A DNA stretch of 64,000 nucleotides. Source: Cryptomeria japonica. Lineage: Eukaryota > Streptophyta > Pinopsida > Cupressales > Cupressaceae. Position numbers and translations under genes: made by a program. Within the stretch, counting starts at the first letter, position 1, and each line of letters opens with the position of its first letter. This document shows, in pieces, positions 12,340 through 25,485 of this stretch. Location of the stretch: contig NC_081410.1 in the NCBI RefSeq assembly GCF_030272615.1, forward strand, positions 258,091,533-258,155,532. Direction: 5' to 3'. Below the pieces are notes generated by a model, which did not search any database, was not told where the DNA came from, and worked only from the letters and a program-made list of their open reading frames with translations.

Positions 12340-12484
12340 GGATTTTTTCCTTGGGCAAGACATGAGGTTTTCTTCATTCGGTTCTTTCCTACCAGTGCCC
12401 ACACCGAACCAAATTTGTACATTTATGTAATTATTTTTCAATCAATAAATTTTATGGCCTCGGCCCATTATCGATAAAAAAAAA
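12340..12484 (+). terminator. Conserved LINE 3' tail, poly(A) signal and poly(A)
   Basis: About 145 bp resembling the LINE B end at 56486-56620. It contains TTCTTTCCTACCAGTGCC, AATAAA at 12444-12449, GGCCTCGGCC at 12456-12465 and the palindrome TTATCGATAA at 12468-12477, which runs into poly(A). It likely serves as the recognition site for reverse transcription and as the mRNA 3' end. Confidence 0.75.
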
Positions 12485-12502
12485 AATGATGGTTTTAAAG
12501 AT
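12485..12502. repeat. 3' target-site duplication of LINE A
   Basis: Second copy of AATGATGGTTTTAAAGAT, directly after the poly(A) tail; see 2284-2301. Confidence 0.9.
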
Positions 12503-15466
12503 TTATTTGCATTTTTAAAAATATTTTGGTCTTTTTTAGGTATTTTTATTTTCTATATTCAAGTGCACTATTACATTTTGGCAAGTGGAAATTATAAATA
12601 CAATTAGTATAGTGCAAACCACATATTTTATTAGAGGTGACTTTCTAATTGAGTAATTTTTGGGTTATGCATTATCATCTACTAAGATGATCTTGTGTTT
12701 GACAAATTCTTAGGCATTGATCATGGTTTTAATTGTTTGATTTCAATTTTTTGTTGTGAAATCAGCCCCATCAAACTATTAGTCTTGATTTAGATGGATC
12801 AAGAATTATTGCATATAGATGGATCTCTTAGTCTTTATATGACATGATCTATGAGCCATGAAATCTCTCTCATGGTATTCACCTAATATTTTAATAATAA
12901 AAATTACCTTACTTCCAAGTTTGACAATTGAAACTAACTATTTAAGATACATTTTGATTTATCTTCTTAGAGAAAGCTTAAAAAAAAAGTGATAGCATTT
13001 GTAAAAATCCTTTTCTTCCATGGAAAGAATCAATACGTCACCTACCCATAATGTGAGTGACTACACAATGAGGTTTATGATACATGATATTTATTATATA
13101 GATATAAACCTAGTACTCAAATATATGCCATGGTGTGAGGTCTAAATATAGTTTACAAATAAGTGTTATGGATGTGGCATAGGGTATAGAATAAAAATAG
13201 TAAGTGGAAATAATTAAATCAAAGGATGCATAAGCCGGTGCTATATTCTCTACAATACAATAAAAATATAAGGCACTCATGCAACTAAAGTGCTCTTCTA
13301 TAATATAGTTGATCTTAAAAGATATTTCTAGAGATTGCTTGATATTGTAATTAAAGATCATTGATAAAAAATAATTATAAGACCACATATATATTTAACA
13401 TGATTTTTTTGTTAAGATGATCTTACTATATATTTTGAGTGCCATGGAAGAATTACAAACTTAAGTTGTGATGGAAGTATTTTCATATCCCTATACTTCT
13501 CCTAACCCTTCAATGCACAAACTCACTCACTATACCAAACACACCCCAAATTCCAAGGATATCTTGCTCACACAAAGTGATATGATGAAATATGTGCAAC
13601 TCATGAGAAAATAAGTGATAGAAAAGAAGTCAAAAGAGTGTTGCATAATACTATGCTTTCACACCTATTCACCTAGTTTTCTTCGAGTATGGAATGAAAA
13701 ATCTAGCTCTATAAAAATGCTCATTGATCCTTTATTGAATATTTTTCAATCTTATTAGATACTTAAAATCCAATAAACATATGATAACAACCTCTTAGTT
13801 TATATATAAACAAAATACAAAAAATGAGAGATTTATTTATGTAAAATTGTATGAGACTCTGCATCATGTTCTTTCATCTTGAGTGAAGACCAACCATATT
13901 ATATTTTCACTTTCTAAATTGAAACCAATATTTTGATAATAGATTAATATATATTTTAATAATTGATCATTAGCTCCATCTAATTATGAATATTACTTAA
14001 GCTATTTTCATGTTTTTTATTTTTACATGACTCAATTTGATAGTCTTTAGTTGAATTCTTAGAGATTTTATTCTATTAAAGAGGTAAGGTGAAAGAAATA
14101 TTTGATTAAATATTGTCCTGATGAATAACCTCCCAATTTAAGAGATAAGATTTAAAAATGGGTTAGTTTAAGGAGATTGAGTATTGGCGTGGCTAATAGA
14201 TGAAACACCGATCATTTTATGTTTGCTAGTTAGATGTTGTCAATTGAAAGTGTATTCTCAATGATCTTCCTCATTTTACCTAGACTTTACCAATAAAAAA
14301 TAAGTTAGCCATTATTAATAATGTAAATGAGAAATCTAATATGTTGAGATGCTAATGGATGAAACAATGATGATGGTAGTACTATAATTGAACAACTAAC
14401 AATGATAAATATAATAATATATTATAACAACTTTTATTGTACACTTGAAAATAAATAAAGAATTACTTAAACTAGCTAATAGTATTACTAATTAATTCAC
14501 AAGCTTAAACACATTCCTTGGATGTAATCTTGTAATACAATGTCTAACATAAAATTACTTGTTAAAATGAAATAATAAAATAGGGATAAATACTACCTTA
14601 GTGACCCAAAAAATTAGGAGTTGGATACCAACTATATAGAATTCACTAGTCATTATTTTCACAATTGTTGAAAAGGTCTTACAATTCTAGCAATTTTAGT
14701 AAATGTTGATTGGTTTTATCAACATAAGAAAAATTTCTATATTAGGCACAATAGCAAAAGACATATGAATAAAAGGAGAGGGATCCATTATATTTACGTG
14801 TTTCAAATTTTGAAAATGTTGGGATTATATGTAAATAAGTAACACATAGAATTGATATATGTACAATTTGTAATGTTTATTTAAAAAAAACAAATTATTT
14901 TTTTATGGTAGTTTTATAATATGACATAAAATTGTTAATTTTGATGATAATAAGTGGTTGTAATCTTGTAAAATGATGATTACGAAATAAACTAAAATAT
15001 TGTATATTTTCATTAAAAAAGATTCTTTTAATGTCAATTACTCTAATATTCACCTAGCTCTTGTGAGCAAATTAGGGAAAACTTATTTTGAAACTAAATT
15101 GTTTTTGGTAAGTCCATTGTATTTATTGTATTATTTTATTGAAGATTATTGAGACTAGCCACCTTTTAAATAAGATAATGACCTTTGTCATTTCAATATA
15201 TAGATTTTACCACAAGAAAATGTTGTAATATATGCTTTAGCATAAACACCTGTTGTTTAGGTTTCCTTGAGTGTTCTCACTAAGGAACTATAGACCTATC
15301 ATGAAGTCCTTTGACTGCCCCAATTTTTGGTGTTCTCTATATTATTTAATATTTATTTTGGTACTAGAACGGCCACAATTTTGTGTCTCCTATGTAATGT
15401 AGCTGTTAGGAGAATATCCATAGAAGAAATCACTAAGTTGTGATTGGAGCTATTGTTTTTGCATCT
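12503..15466. other. AT-rich intergenic stretch, no gene seen
   Basis: I find no domain, LTR boundary or long repeat. The open frame at 13110-13388 (minus) is Ile/Tyr-rich with no family signature and is probably chance. Confidence 0.5.
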
Positions 15467-16074
15467 ACTACAAGAAAACACTTGATCATTTTTGGAGAAT
15501 TGCTGAAAATTCAAGAAAAGTTGCAATTAATGCTAATCTAGAGACTCTTGAGTTAAATCTCTAAAGACCGTTTCACCAAATATTGTGTTGTTGTTGTGTG
15601 AAGCTAGTAAAGAGGAAGAAGCCCCAATCTACTAAGTTTGAGAAGAAGACTCCCACCAAGTCAAAGCCCATTGGCATGACTATAGTTATTGTTGAAGAAC
15701 TACCAGATATCAATAGTGATAATGACTTCATTGAAGATGAGGGACTTGTTCTAGTTTGAAGAGACCAACACTTTGAAGGTGGGGAGAGACGTAGTAGAGA
15801 ATAGTTAGATGCTCAATAGTCTGAGGTGCTTGCAGATTTAAGAAACTATACCTTATCCAGGTTACGACACATGTATGTGAGTATTGATGTCCAATAGTTT
15901 AGAGGGGGATCCAAAATCTAAAAGTTTAACATCGTACCTTAATTTAATGAGGGTGATGAGGCACTTCATGTACAAATGGTGTCCAGTGATGTTGGGAACT
16001 TGGATTATAACTAGGCAACTATATTTGGGAGTAGCTTGAAGAAGCCTTATTGGTTTGAGAACTATTTTTTATGA
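15467..16074 (+). pseudogene. Decayed coding fragment, unknown repeat-associated protein
   Basis: One frame keeps protein-like composition for about 600 bp despite at least six stops. It reads YYKKTLDHFWRIAENSRK at about 15469, a basic linker (KRKKPQSTKFEKKTPTKSK, about 15616), an acidic stretch (VEELPDINSDNDFIEDEG, about 15690), and then NEGDEALHVQMVSSDVGN and KKPYWFENYF toward 16070. The basic-then-acidic layout is compatible with a linker of a retrotransposon polyprotein, but I recognise no family. The stops are mostly TAG, TAA or TGA, one step from CAG, CAA or CGA codons. Confidence 0.4.
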
Positions 16075-16124
16075 ACTTCTACATAATGTGTAGACATTGA
16101 AAATTATCCATCTGCATCTTTTTC

Positions 16125-16560
16125 ACGCTAATTATTCTTCTAAATTAATTGAATAATTTTATTATTTAATCACACTAGCATTATTCCTCTATTTCAAATT
16201 CATTTTTTTCCCCCCATCACATATTTATTAATTAATTTTTAACTATTTAATTATCTCATTTCTCTCAATATTAAATATAATAATTGTAATTATTTAATTA
16301 ATTCACCTTTGCACAATAATTAAATAAGTAAAATTAATTATTTAATTAACTCACTTTTCCTTCACTTATTATAATTAAATTATTATTTTAGTTATTTAAT
16401 TTACGAACTTTTCTTCTATAATTAAATAAATTATTTAATTATTAACTTTTTAAAATAAAGTTCCTCTAAGAATAAATAAAACAATATTTTATTTATTTTA
16501 CCTCTTCATACACATGATTAAATAATGTTTAATTATTGAATTCTATTAATATCTCCACCT
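16125..16560. repeat. TTAATTA / ATTTAATT low-complexity block
   Basis: Dense degenerate TTAATT and ATTTAAT units. It may belong to an LTR that continues to about 16,880, but no boundary or target duplication is visible. Confidence 0.5.
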
Positions 16561-19500
16561 TCATCACTTAACTACCACTCACTCTAAGTTCACTAATCAA
16601 TCAATTCACTTCACTAAAATTATGCAATTAGTTAACTTCATAATTAGCACAATCAATTCTTCTTATTCATTCTCATCCCTTGATCTTTAGATCCATCTCA
16701 TGCATCCTCCATCGTTGATTGATATTAGAGCAATCTATATAGCCATTCTTTGTTCATCATTTGTTCCAACCAAAGGTCTTTAATCTTTTGTGTAATCATC
16801 TTGTAGATAGTGCTTTATACATATCTAAGAGCAAGATACAAATTCTTTGAAAGAAAGCTTCAAGGAACCAATGAAGGTAATCAAGATGCTTTTTCATGTT
16901 TTCTTGCATTTATTTTGTATACTCTATTGGGAGATCGAGAGTATGAATTCTAGGGTTTGGTGGTTGACTTGTTCATGATTCATGCTATTTTAATTTTGGT
17001 CTTTCAATATTTCTATTGTATTCTATTTTTAACTATGTGTCTCTTATTTTAGAAGGTTGTTGCTAGCAAATGTTATGCAAACATAGAAAAAAACTAGTTA
17101 GAATGGTTTGCCTTTTTTAATCATATGAATATTCATTGGAATAACTATAATCTCTATACACAAATTGTATCCTATTCATTTCTATCTATGAATATAAGTT
17201 GTACATATTTACTAGCCTCGTGCTTTGATTATGAGAATCAATTTTCTATGTTTGCTTTCCTTTTTGGATACTCTAAAAACCCTATCTTATGTAAGAGAGA
17301 TTTGTCTTTTACATGGATCATTGGTATTAGAACATTTTTTTCATACCAATGCAAGCATGTGCACACAATATAAGGAAGGTTGTTCACTTGGTTATCTTTA
17401 GTTACTAGACACATCGCATGAGCAAAATGGCTAATGTAAAGAAAACATGAGATAGGTCTTTTGCTTTTTGGTCCATAAACAATGGAGGTTCGAAAGTATA
17501 ATGCTAGGGGATCTTTAAGAAAATTTGGAATTTCATGACTCTACTTGAAACAACACCACAACACACCAAATTGCTCATTACTTCAACAATCACAAAATCC
17601 CTATAAGGTACAACTTAATGTGGATATTTCAACATTTAAATTTAAAACCGATACTCCAATATTGGATATCTAGGTGTAGTGATTGAAATAATATTTATAC
17701 ATATATCACTTCACATATGTAAAAATAACTTATTTTGTGGTGTTAAAATTTTAGTATCTTAGTAGTGGAAAATGCTCAACAAATAGTGCACAATGGGTCA
17801 TTATCTCATTTTGACACAATAATCTTTCATCAACACTTTGAGGATGAGTATTTGAAGATTGCATCAATGAGTTCCATGCCTACTTTGTTCACCTACGTGA
17901 AGACACTTCCAAACAATAGAAAGTGCTTATATAGATAAATGGGTTATCACCATACATCTACCAAATAGAGTTTCTATCCTTACAAACTTTGGGGAAAGTA
18001 TTTTCCAATGCTTTCAAGGTCAAGGTTTAAGTAAAGCTACAACATAAGTGTTCTTTATTTAAAAATAAGCTAGCACAAAAATCCACTCTACACACATAAG
18101 TATTAGGGGAAGTTGCAAAGGTATATAATTCATGTTGGTGGAATTCTGCTATGCAAACGTAATAATAGAATTCCAAAATCATTAACGCAAAACTCTAAAG
18201 ACATGAAATCTTTGGTACTAAGAAAGGATCTTACATAGCCTAAGGTTACCGATAAGGAGGAACAATGTGTCAACAAAGCACCATGACAATTTATACTTTA
18301 AGAGGAATGCAACTATCTCTTCCATGCATAGAGCTGTATACAAAGTTCCCTTGGCATCTCAAGGCTCGATGATGAAAGAGGGGGGAAGACAAGGGAACAA
18401 AGAAGGCTAGATCTTGAGGAATGGGACAAAATAGGGATTAGGAAGTGAATCTGAATGAATCAAGTTGTAGCCTAGGAATGATTTTGAGCTTGTTAGAATT
18501 TTTTCCTTCGTGTGAACTATGTTGCAATTTTGTTAGAATTTTTGCCTTTGTGTGAACTATGTTGCACATTTGCAAAGATTGTGAGCTTGCAAACTTTGTG
18601 ACCTTAAGAATCTAACAAATTTCCTTCTCTTTTTCTGATCAAATCTTCATTTCTTTGTTGCAATTTTCATATTTTGACAAACTATGTTGGACATTCTATG
18701 AACTTTGGAACCTTTGTCACATCCTCACAAGGTTAGTGAACATGTGAGCTTTATGACATATAGAATCTTATCACCTTTTGCCCTATTTTATTTGTCATTT
18801 TCTCTTTGTCTGTTCATTATGCTCACATTTTGCAACTTTGCAAAGTTTGTGAACTCATAATCCTTGTGACATAACTTGTTTTTCTTGTTAGGGATTTGAG
18901 GAATTTGCAAACTTGTGAACTTCCCAACCACTTCAACTTGAGCACTTAGCACATTCTTAGATTTTGATTTTGACGTTTGTGTGAATACTCTTAAGTAGAA
19001 GGGGAAAACAACATAACTTAGACAAGGCAACTCAAGGCCCATGAAAAATATCTTGGATTAGATATAAGTGATGGGCTATGACAAGGCAAAAGAAACAAAA
19101 AGGTAAACACTAATACTTAGCCAAATTTTGCAATTTCAAGAGTGTTGTGGATACGAACACCAACAAAGCTAATGCTAATTTATTTACAATATATAAGTGT
19201 GGTTTGGTTGTATTTTAGCATAATTTTACCTAAAACATATAATATGGCTTATATAACTAGTGACGATGAGGAATGTAACAAAGAATCCTTGAAAGATGCA
19301 TTAGACAAATCAAAATGACCACCTTCAAAAGTATATCATCTAGCTCATGCAAAAAGTTAAAGCTCTTTGGCTCCACAAATAATACACTTCTCATCACATA
19401 TATTTCTTAATGTTTAGGAAATTTCTTGATTTTTGCTATTTCATAATGTGAATGCTTTTTATTTTTTCAGCGTAAAATCTAGTTGTTTTGTTCTTTAAAA

Positions 19501-19947
19501 ACCAAATAGGCAAATCTAAAACTATAAAATCAAATTTTAATTAGCATTTTGGAACAAATACATGGTCTTTTAAGAGTACCATGTTTTCAACAAAGTTGAT
19601 TGTGAAAGCTACAATTTTTTTTTTTATATAAGTAGCAACTAATTCTCAACATATCTAAAAGCACTTAAAGTATTTGTTTGTGTCACTACTATAATGAAAT
19701 TCGTACTACCACAAAATACAGTTGATCTCAAAATACATCCGATAATAATATTGAGTAAGCTAATTAGATAATGTATTATAATACACAATGTTTGTGTCAA
19801 AATATACAAACACAAATTTGACTCTCAACAAATTCATATCTTGATTCACAACTGCAACTACATAATACTAAATCTATGTCAATAATATAAAAGATAGAAG
19901 GAGCTCAAGATGTAGGTGAAACTTAAATTGTGTAGCACATTTGCTTG
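16561..19947. other. No gene seen; small tandem duplication at 18491-18569
   Basis: Mostly AT-rich. A 40-bp unit (TGTTAGAATTTTT, then GTGTGAACTATGTTGCA) occurs twice in tandem at 18491-18530 and 18531-18569. TTTGCAAAG(A/T)TTGTGA recurs near 18567 and 18838. The end nearest 19947 should hold the 3' UTR of the minus-strand host gene, but I cannot place its poly(A) site. Confidence 0.4.
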
Positions 19948-20222
19948 CTAAAGCTTGTAGTCTAATCCTGAACCATACTCCCAAGCTTCAAGGTACCTGT
20001 TCCACTTATATTTCTCCTTCTTAGGAAGGTTCTTCACCCATGACCTAAGTAACAAAGAGATCATATCATAAATGTTTATGGTGAATGGTTGTAAGTGTCA
20101 TTAGATTTAGAAAAAAGAAGCAAAAGCTACCTTAAAATGGGGGATACAAAAGTAGAGAGAAAGGTGTATGAACCAAGTGAAGCAAAGTGGGCCATCCATT
20201 CTAGGACCATTAGGAATCCCAC
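19948..20222 (-). CDS. Last two exons of a FAD-dependent oxidoreductase-like host gene
   Basis: Exon 20222-20131 (92 bp) follows a GTTTACAG acceptor and ends at AAG before GTAGCT. Exon 20044-19948 (97 bp) follows TTACTTAG and ends in TAG. The split codon AG|G reads Arg, so the frame is kept across the join. The peptide starts VGFLMVLEWMAHFASLGSY, a hydrophobic membrane-like segment, and ends RYLEAWEYGSGLDYKL. From memory this matches the C-terminus of the plant proteins annotated as lycopene beta/epsilon cyclase-like, FAD/NAD(P)-binding (Arabidopsis At2g32640 type), probably plastid proteins of uncertain reaction. It continues directly from the exon ending SIFSQ at 39545. The family name is recall and needs a database search; the exon structure is visible. 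Confidence 0.75.
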
Positions 20223-20617
20223 CTGTAAACCAAAACAACTCAACAATTAAGCCACTAAATGTGCAACAAGCGTCATTTCATGGTTACAACAAGACTTAAT
20301 ATAATCACAAAAAATTGAAGGTTGTCATCTCTATTTTCAAATGATAGTAATCATTTATGACCTAGTTTGAGTTTAATATTAGTAATATTTAAGATTTGAT
20401 GGTGAAGTATGCAATGCAACGAATTATGCATATGCAGGTAAAAAAGGTCTGTTTGTTCATGAGTTGTTGCTCCCAACACTTGTCTATTGTGACTCTATGG
20501 TAGTTTAGGCCTCATGGTCTATGCATCACGATTACCTATATTGACAAATGACTGCAATTTTTACCATACCCCTGCTCTCTTTGTCCACTACATTTGAGCT
20601 GGGAAAAATAATTCATT

Positions 20618-22123
20618 TGTAATGTCCCCATTTCACTAGTACTTAGACATTGATGGAGTTTGGCCTATTACTTGACCCTTGTAGGCCAAGGAGTTGATAA
20701 GAGGGTCGCTTGGGAAGCTGCTTGTGGCTTCAGATTCCATTTTTATATGATTTTTGGTGGGATAATGTATTCTCATGTATGATGGCACGCGTGTTGTCAA
20801 ATTGCAATTTATATTATAATGATATATTAATTATCTATAGTGCAATTAAATAATAATCACTTAAATAATATTATTATTGAGAATCTTCTAGAAAGTTCAA
20901 TTAAATATTATTTCTTCTAGAAGGAGGCCAACCTCTTGAAGGAAAAGAATAAATAGAGGGGGCAACTTCATTGTTGGGCATCCAAGAATTGATATTTGCA
21001 TTGTTGAGTTTTGTGGAGCCAACGGTTTCTGCAGATTATTACAGTCATTGGGAACAATAACTCCCATTGATAGAATAACTGAGGGAGTGAAAGATCTCTT
21101 GAAGGGTTGCATTTGTGGAGGTGATACTTCAGTCATCTCATTAGTGCTTAATTTGTGGCCAAAGGCCAACTTGCTAAGGTTCAATTTTGGAGGAGTCAAA
21201 TGGAGATATTTTTGAATGCTAGAGAACTCCATTGATTTATTACAAGGAGCTGATTGCATTGACTTATTTATAAGTTATTGTTTCAGTCATATTTAGATTA
21301 TGCCATGGTTGAAGAAGAACCACGATTTTGATCATTGGGCTCATTTAATGCAGCAATTTTATTCCCAAACTGGAGCGCTCTCATCCTACGGAGAAATCGA
21401 AGGGTTTTGGTGTAGAAAGGAGTTCGTGGTAGGTGCTATCAATTTACTGAGGTTTGAGATACATCATAACATGGACGACTAAGGAAGGAATTCGATTTAT
21501 GCCAAAGGGAGACTCTTTAGTTGGTTATTGCTTGCTTCTTCAAACATCACTTGGGGCGATATTAAACTAGGTTCCTAATCTAATTTGTATGAGATTACAA
21601 TGTCAATTTTGATTCTCAATGATGCTGCTGTAAGTGGTCATTTATAGGCTGTCATACATATTTAGTTGTAAGCCAAAGATTGTTTGCATTCAATTAAAGT
21701 GCTCAGATTTGGTGACATATGTCTGATGTAAAGATCCTTCATTTTCAGCTTATGTGATGCATGACAATTGTTTGATAAAATGTCAATCAACTATAGACGT
21801 TGAATTGGTTCTTACATTGTCTTCAATAGTCGATTCATTCTTAGTTCTTTGCATTGCATCTATATGTTCAAATAATCAAACATAAACTACATTAGCATCA
21901 ATAATACACAAAGTTATGCACACCTTTCCTGTGTCACTAACATGCAAGTTATCAGTCAGAGACTCAAAACAACAAGCCTAATGTTTGTATGTGAGTTGTT
22001 TGATATAATACCTTGAGCCATAAAAGCAATCAGAACTTTATAACAACAGATTGAAGATTGGAAGACAATTGTTCGTCAATATTCCTTGTACATTTCAGTC
22101 ACTTAACAACCGGGGATATTACA
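20618..22123 (+). repeat. 5' LTR of the gypsy-type element
   Basis: 1506 bp between TGTAATGTCC and GGGGATATTACA, immediately upstream of the primer-binding site. The minus-strand frame at 20897-21259 inside it has no domain. Confidence 0.7.
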
Positions 22124-22124
22124 G

Positions 22125-22136
22125 TGGTATCAAAGC
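22125..22136 (+). other. Primer-binding site (tRNA-iMet type)
   Basis: TGGTATCAAAGC, one base after the LTR end; it differs at one position from the common plant TGGTATCAGAGC complement of initiator tRNA-Met. Confidence 0.8.
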
Positions 22137-22169
22137 TATCATCCTACCATCCTGTGATCAGCCAGTTGT

Positions 22170-23872
22170 TTGATGAGTGCAAGAGATATCAGGCATTATA
22201 ACAAGGAACAAAGAAGACAACAGTATCAAAATCCACAAGTGCCAGACATAGAAACATTTTCAGAAGCTTTAAGGGAAAGGGATACTGACAAAGAAGTGGA
22301 AAACATGTCAGAAGGAGAACGACTTACCTCAGATGAGAAGGATGCAAGAATGGACATGAAGTTTGATGGGATGATTGAAATGATGTCCCATCTACTAGCA
22401 AAGATGGATCAGCAAACAAATAATAATCATTAACAACACCTCACAGCTGAACATAGTGGGAATAATGAAAATAATGAAAACTTTGAAGGGGAAAGAATTG
22501 TACACCGAGCTGCTAATATTAGAGGATCAACCTCTAGACCTCTCTTTTCTACCTTCACACCAAGAGAAGAACGACCACATGTAGTTGCAGTTGTTCCTTT
22601 TGGGGATGAAGCAAGACAAACCTACTTGGAATATAGTACTTTACCTCCTGATATGAGAGAACAATGGAGCTTTGATCAATTCATGAATCAAAGGAATAAG
22701 AGAAATGGTGGAAGGAATGATCATTATGCTCCATCAAGAACAAATTATCAACAAGCTCTTGGTAAGCTTACAATGCCATATTTTGATGGGAGTAATAAGT
22801 GTATAGCTAGGGCATGGGTGCAAAAAGTTGATAACTACTTATCATTAAGACCAATGCCTGAGGAGGACGCCATAAGGTTTGCTACACTGCATTTAGAAGG
22901 GGCTACTCACAAGTGGTGGTGTCATGGTTTGATTACTCTTGGTCACAATCTCATCACCACTTATGATGAATTTACTAATAGATTGATAGAGAGGTTTGAT
23001 GTTAAGGACCCTGAAGTAAGTTTTCGTGAGTTGGCACAATTGAAGCAACATGAAACTCTTAAAGCATGTTGCTGATTTTCAGCGGTTATCAGTCATGGTT
23101 CCCAATTTTAGTGAAAGGAGATTGGTAGTGCTATTCAGTGAAGGTTTGATGGAGCCATTGAGGGGTTGGTTGACAACTTTTGACCCACCATCATTACAAG
23201 AAGCAATGAAGAAGGCTAGAAGCATGGAGTATGCAGCCCCAAAAGGCATGTTCCTTCTACCAGCAATGAGAGTCCTCAACAATTTGTTGATAAGAAAAAT
23301 AAATCAGCAACCATGGTGGATGAGGAGATACATGACGAGTTAGGAAAAAAATTGTGTTTTGGTGCAAAGAGCCTTACAATAGAGAGCATGATTGCCCTTT
23401 GCAGCCTAAGGGCAAGACAAATCGAATAATGTGGGCATATTATGAGGGTTGTGATTCTAAAATTTCAGATCAGTCAACTGCTTCAAGGAATGATCAGGAT
23501 GGAAAATGTTCCTCAAAGTTTGGAACTGATGGGAATCTATCTCCTATGACATTATTTGCTGACGTGCCGGATGAGATTTCATTCCTATTTAGGGGAACAA
23601 TTAACAAACAACGTTGCATTGCTATGCTTGACACTGAAGCATCACATAATTTTATCGATGAAGGATTTGTGGCCAGATGCAGACTTCAGACAAAGGACTT
23701 CAATGGATTTAGAGTCAAAGTTGCAGATGGATATACCCTCACGTGCACCAGGCGGATAGGTAATCTCACCTTACTGTTGAATGATTATGAGCTACAAGCT
23801 GACTTCTATGTGGTCAACATGGGTGCGGTGGACATAGTTTTGGGCATGAAATGGCTCCAAGACATAGGATAA
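22170..23872 (+). pseudogene. Gag and protease of the gypsy-type element, broken
   Basis: Gag forms the particle, and the retropepsin cuts the polyprotein. The retrotrans_gag core lies at about 22760-23150: MPYFDGSNKCIARAWVQKV, then ATLHLEGATHKWW, then FTNRLIERFDVKDPE, and after a frameshift near 23065 LSVMVPNFSERRLVVLFSEG. A single CCHC zinc knuckle reads CFWCKEPYNREHDC at about 23354. The protease shows AMLDTEASHNFID, where the active-site D-T-G has become D-T-E (23630-23638, GGA to GAA), and later VDIVLGMKWLQ. A TAA near 22432 and another stop near 23343 add to the damage. The domain order gag-zinc knuckle-protease fits gypsy elements. Confidence 0.85.
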
Positions 23873-24527
23873 TTTACCCTGAACGTACCTAAGTTGGAAA
23901 TGAAATTTGAATTGAATAACAAGAATTATGTGTTGAGGGGAATTACAGATGGGAGCTTGCATTCTATCTCTTTTTGTGGAAGCATGGACAAAAAGAGAAG
24001 GAAGGAGATGGTTCAAGAAGAGCATGTGATGATCGACAATCCATTGTTCGAGCTTGATGCTACGTGGCTATATGATAATCCACTCCACGGTTTGGATGCT
24101 GATCACTCTCTTGATTTTTAGTCCTGATAGTGACATTTGGGATCCTTTCAGTGCATCCAGATTTCAAACAGGACTCATGGAGGAGATTTCAGAGGTGTAC
24201 ATAGTGAGGAGTGCATACAACTTTACATTTGATCCTCATTTACATGACTTATTTCAGATGCACAGTTCAGGGGCTCATGTGATGGATAATTTGTTTGATA
24301 GCTCATTTTGTGTAGAGATTGGAAGCAAGAATGGCCAGTCTCTTGACTTGCTTCCTCTTGAGGCTTATACTCTTGCGACACTTGGAATCACCAGCATATC
24401 ACAACGCCCATTGAGCTTATCCGCATGTCAAGGCCTGACAAAAGAAACCTTGGAATCACGATATGATATTAGCATAAGCGGTGATTTTTCAAGAGAGGAT
24501 AGAGAGTCTTTGGATACTTTATTCTAA

Positions 24528-25485
24528 TGTTTCGTAGATGATAAAATAGACATCAACACTACCCTTGGAGACCCATACTGGTACTAGAGATGTGTCTTCA
24601 GTATTCGAGACATCTCCGAAAACTTCTTGACTCATAAGGTTGTTTTGGCTGCCATCTCCAAAGTCTCCTGATCGAAAATTAACATCTCCTCCTAAAAAAT
24701 TTAGGGCAAAATGCAGTAAAGAAGCAAAAAAAATAAAGCAAATGAATAAGATAAGCTTGCAGCAAAGCAAAGTTGTAGGAAAATGACTAATAAGGAAATT
24801 GCTTCCCAGGAAGACAAAAATCCATGCAAAGTTATAGTGATCGGATCTATTGACAGTGTAGACTTTTTGAGAGGACATATTTCTTATCATTGTAATAGTC
24901 TAAAGAGAAATTGCCTTTATTATTTAGCCAACAATATTGAGTGTGCTCAACATCTATATTACCTTACTTTCACTAAACAATTTAAACTAGCTATGGTATT
25001 AGCAATACAAGCAATTTTAATTTCAATTTCAAAGTTAATGTTAAACTTTACCACTATTCTTGTTTTCAAAGTTCTCTATCATGATATGTTTTGGAAATTA
25101 TTAAATTATATTTTAAAAAAATTGGCATCTCCAAGTACCTTTGTCTCCTAGTAACCTTGCAAATAACTATAAATTGAACTAACAATTTATATTTATTATT
25201 GTAATTTCACAAAAATGAACATATACATAATTAAATTAAATTAAACATTTAAATCTAGATTAAAAATAATTACAATAAAATAAATACAAAATTAAAACTT
25301 AAAATGTTGGTTTTTTTAATTTATATACTATGAATGTATAAATTAAAATTAATTATTAATAAAAATAATTAAAAAATAAAAAAATAAAAAATGAAATAAT
25401 TAATAATTAAATAAAAAAATAATATCCTATTCATGGGGTTGGTTGGGATCCTTCATAGTCAAATCTCAGACAAGAGTGTAGCTAG
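24528..25485. other. AT-rich sequence, no gene seen
   Basis: Extremely A/T-rich from about 25180 to 25430 (AAAT and TAAT runs). The frame at 24519-24890 (minus) has a G/D-rich part (GGDVNFRSGDFGDGSQNN) but no family match I can name. Confidence 0.4.

Larger units (their letters stand above)
2302..12484 (+). mobile_element. LINE A: near full-length L1-type LINE with RNase H
   Basis: This non-LTR retrotransposon is framed by an 18-bp target duplication and ends in poly(A). It carries ORF1 (2308-4416), ORF2 with endonuclease, reverse transcriptase, zinc-binding region and RNase H (4413-8594), and an unusually long 3' region of about 3.9 kb. Its 5' leader before the first ATG is only 6 bp, against about 40 bp in the related LINE B, so a few bases may be missing. 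Several stops and frameshifts interrupt both ORFs, so it is dead as a protein source. A DGASRGNPG RNase H motif is typical of plant L1 elements that acquired an Archaea-like RNase H. Confidence 0.9.
20618..24527 (+). mobile_element. Truncated Ty3/gypsy-type LTR retrotransposon (5' LTR, gag, protease)
   Basis: A 1.5 kb LTR (20618-22123) begins TGTAATGTCCCC and ends GATATTACA, with TGTAAT/ATTACA as short terminal inverted repeats. A tRNA-Met-type primer site follows at 22125. Gag and an aspartic protease are recognisable to about 23872. A further open stretch (24054-24527) has no domain I know. Reverse transcriptase, integrase and a 3' LTR are absent, so the element is 3'-truncated. It lies opposite to the host gene inside its giant intron. 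The right boundary is approximate. Confidence 0.7.

Noticed and set aside
24519-24890. Minus-strand frame with a G/D-rich part after TTTTTTAG, considered as an exon of the host gene
   Set aside because: The host exons at 39545 and 20222 are contiguous in the protein, so no exon is needed here, and no family match is known to me.
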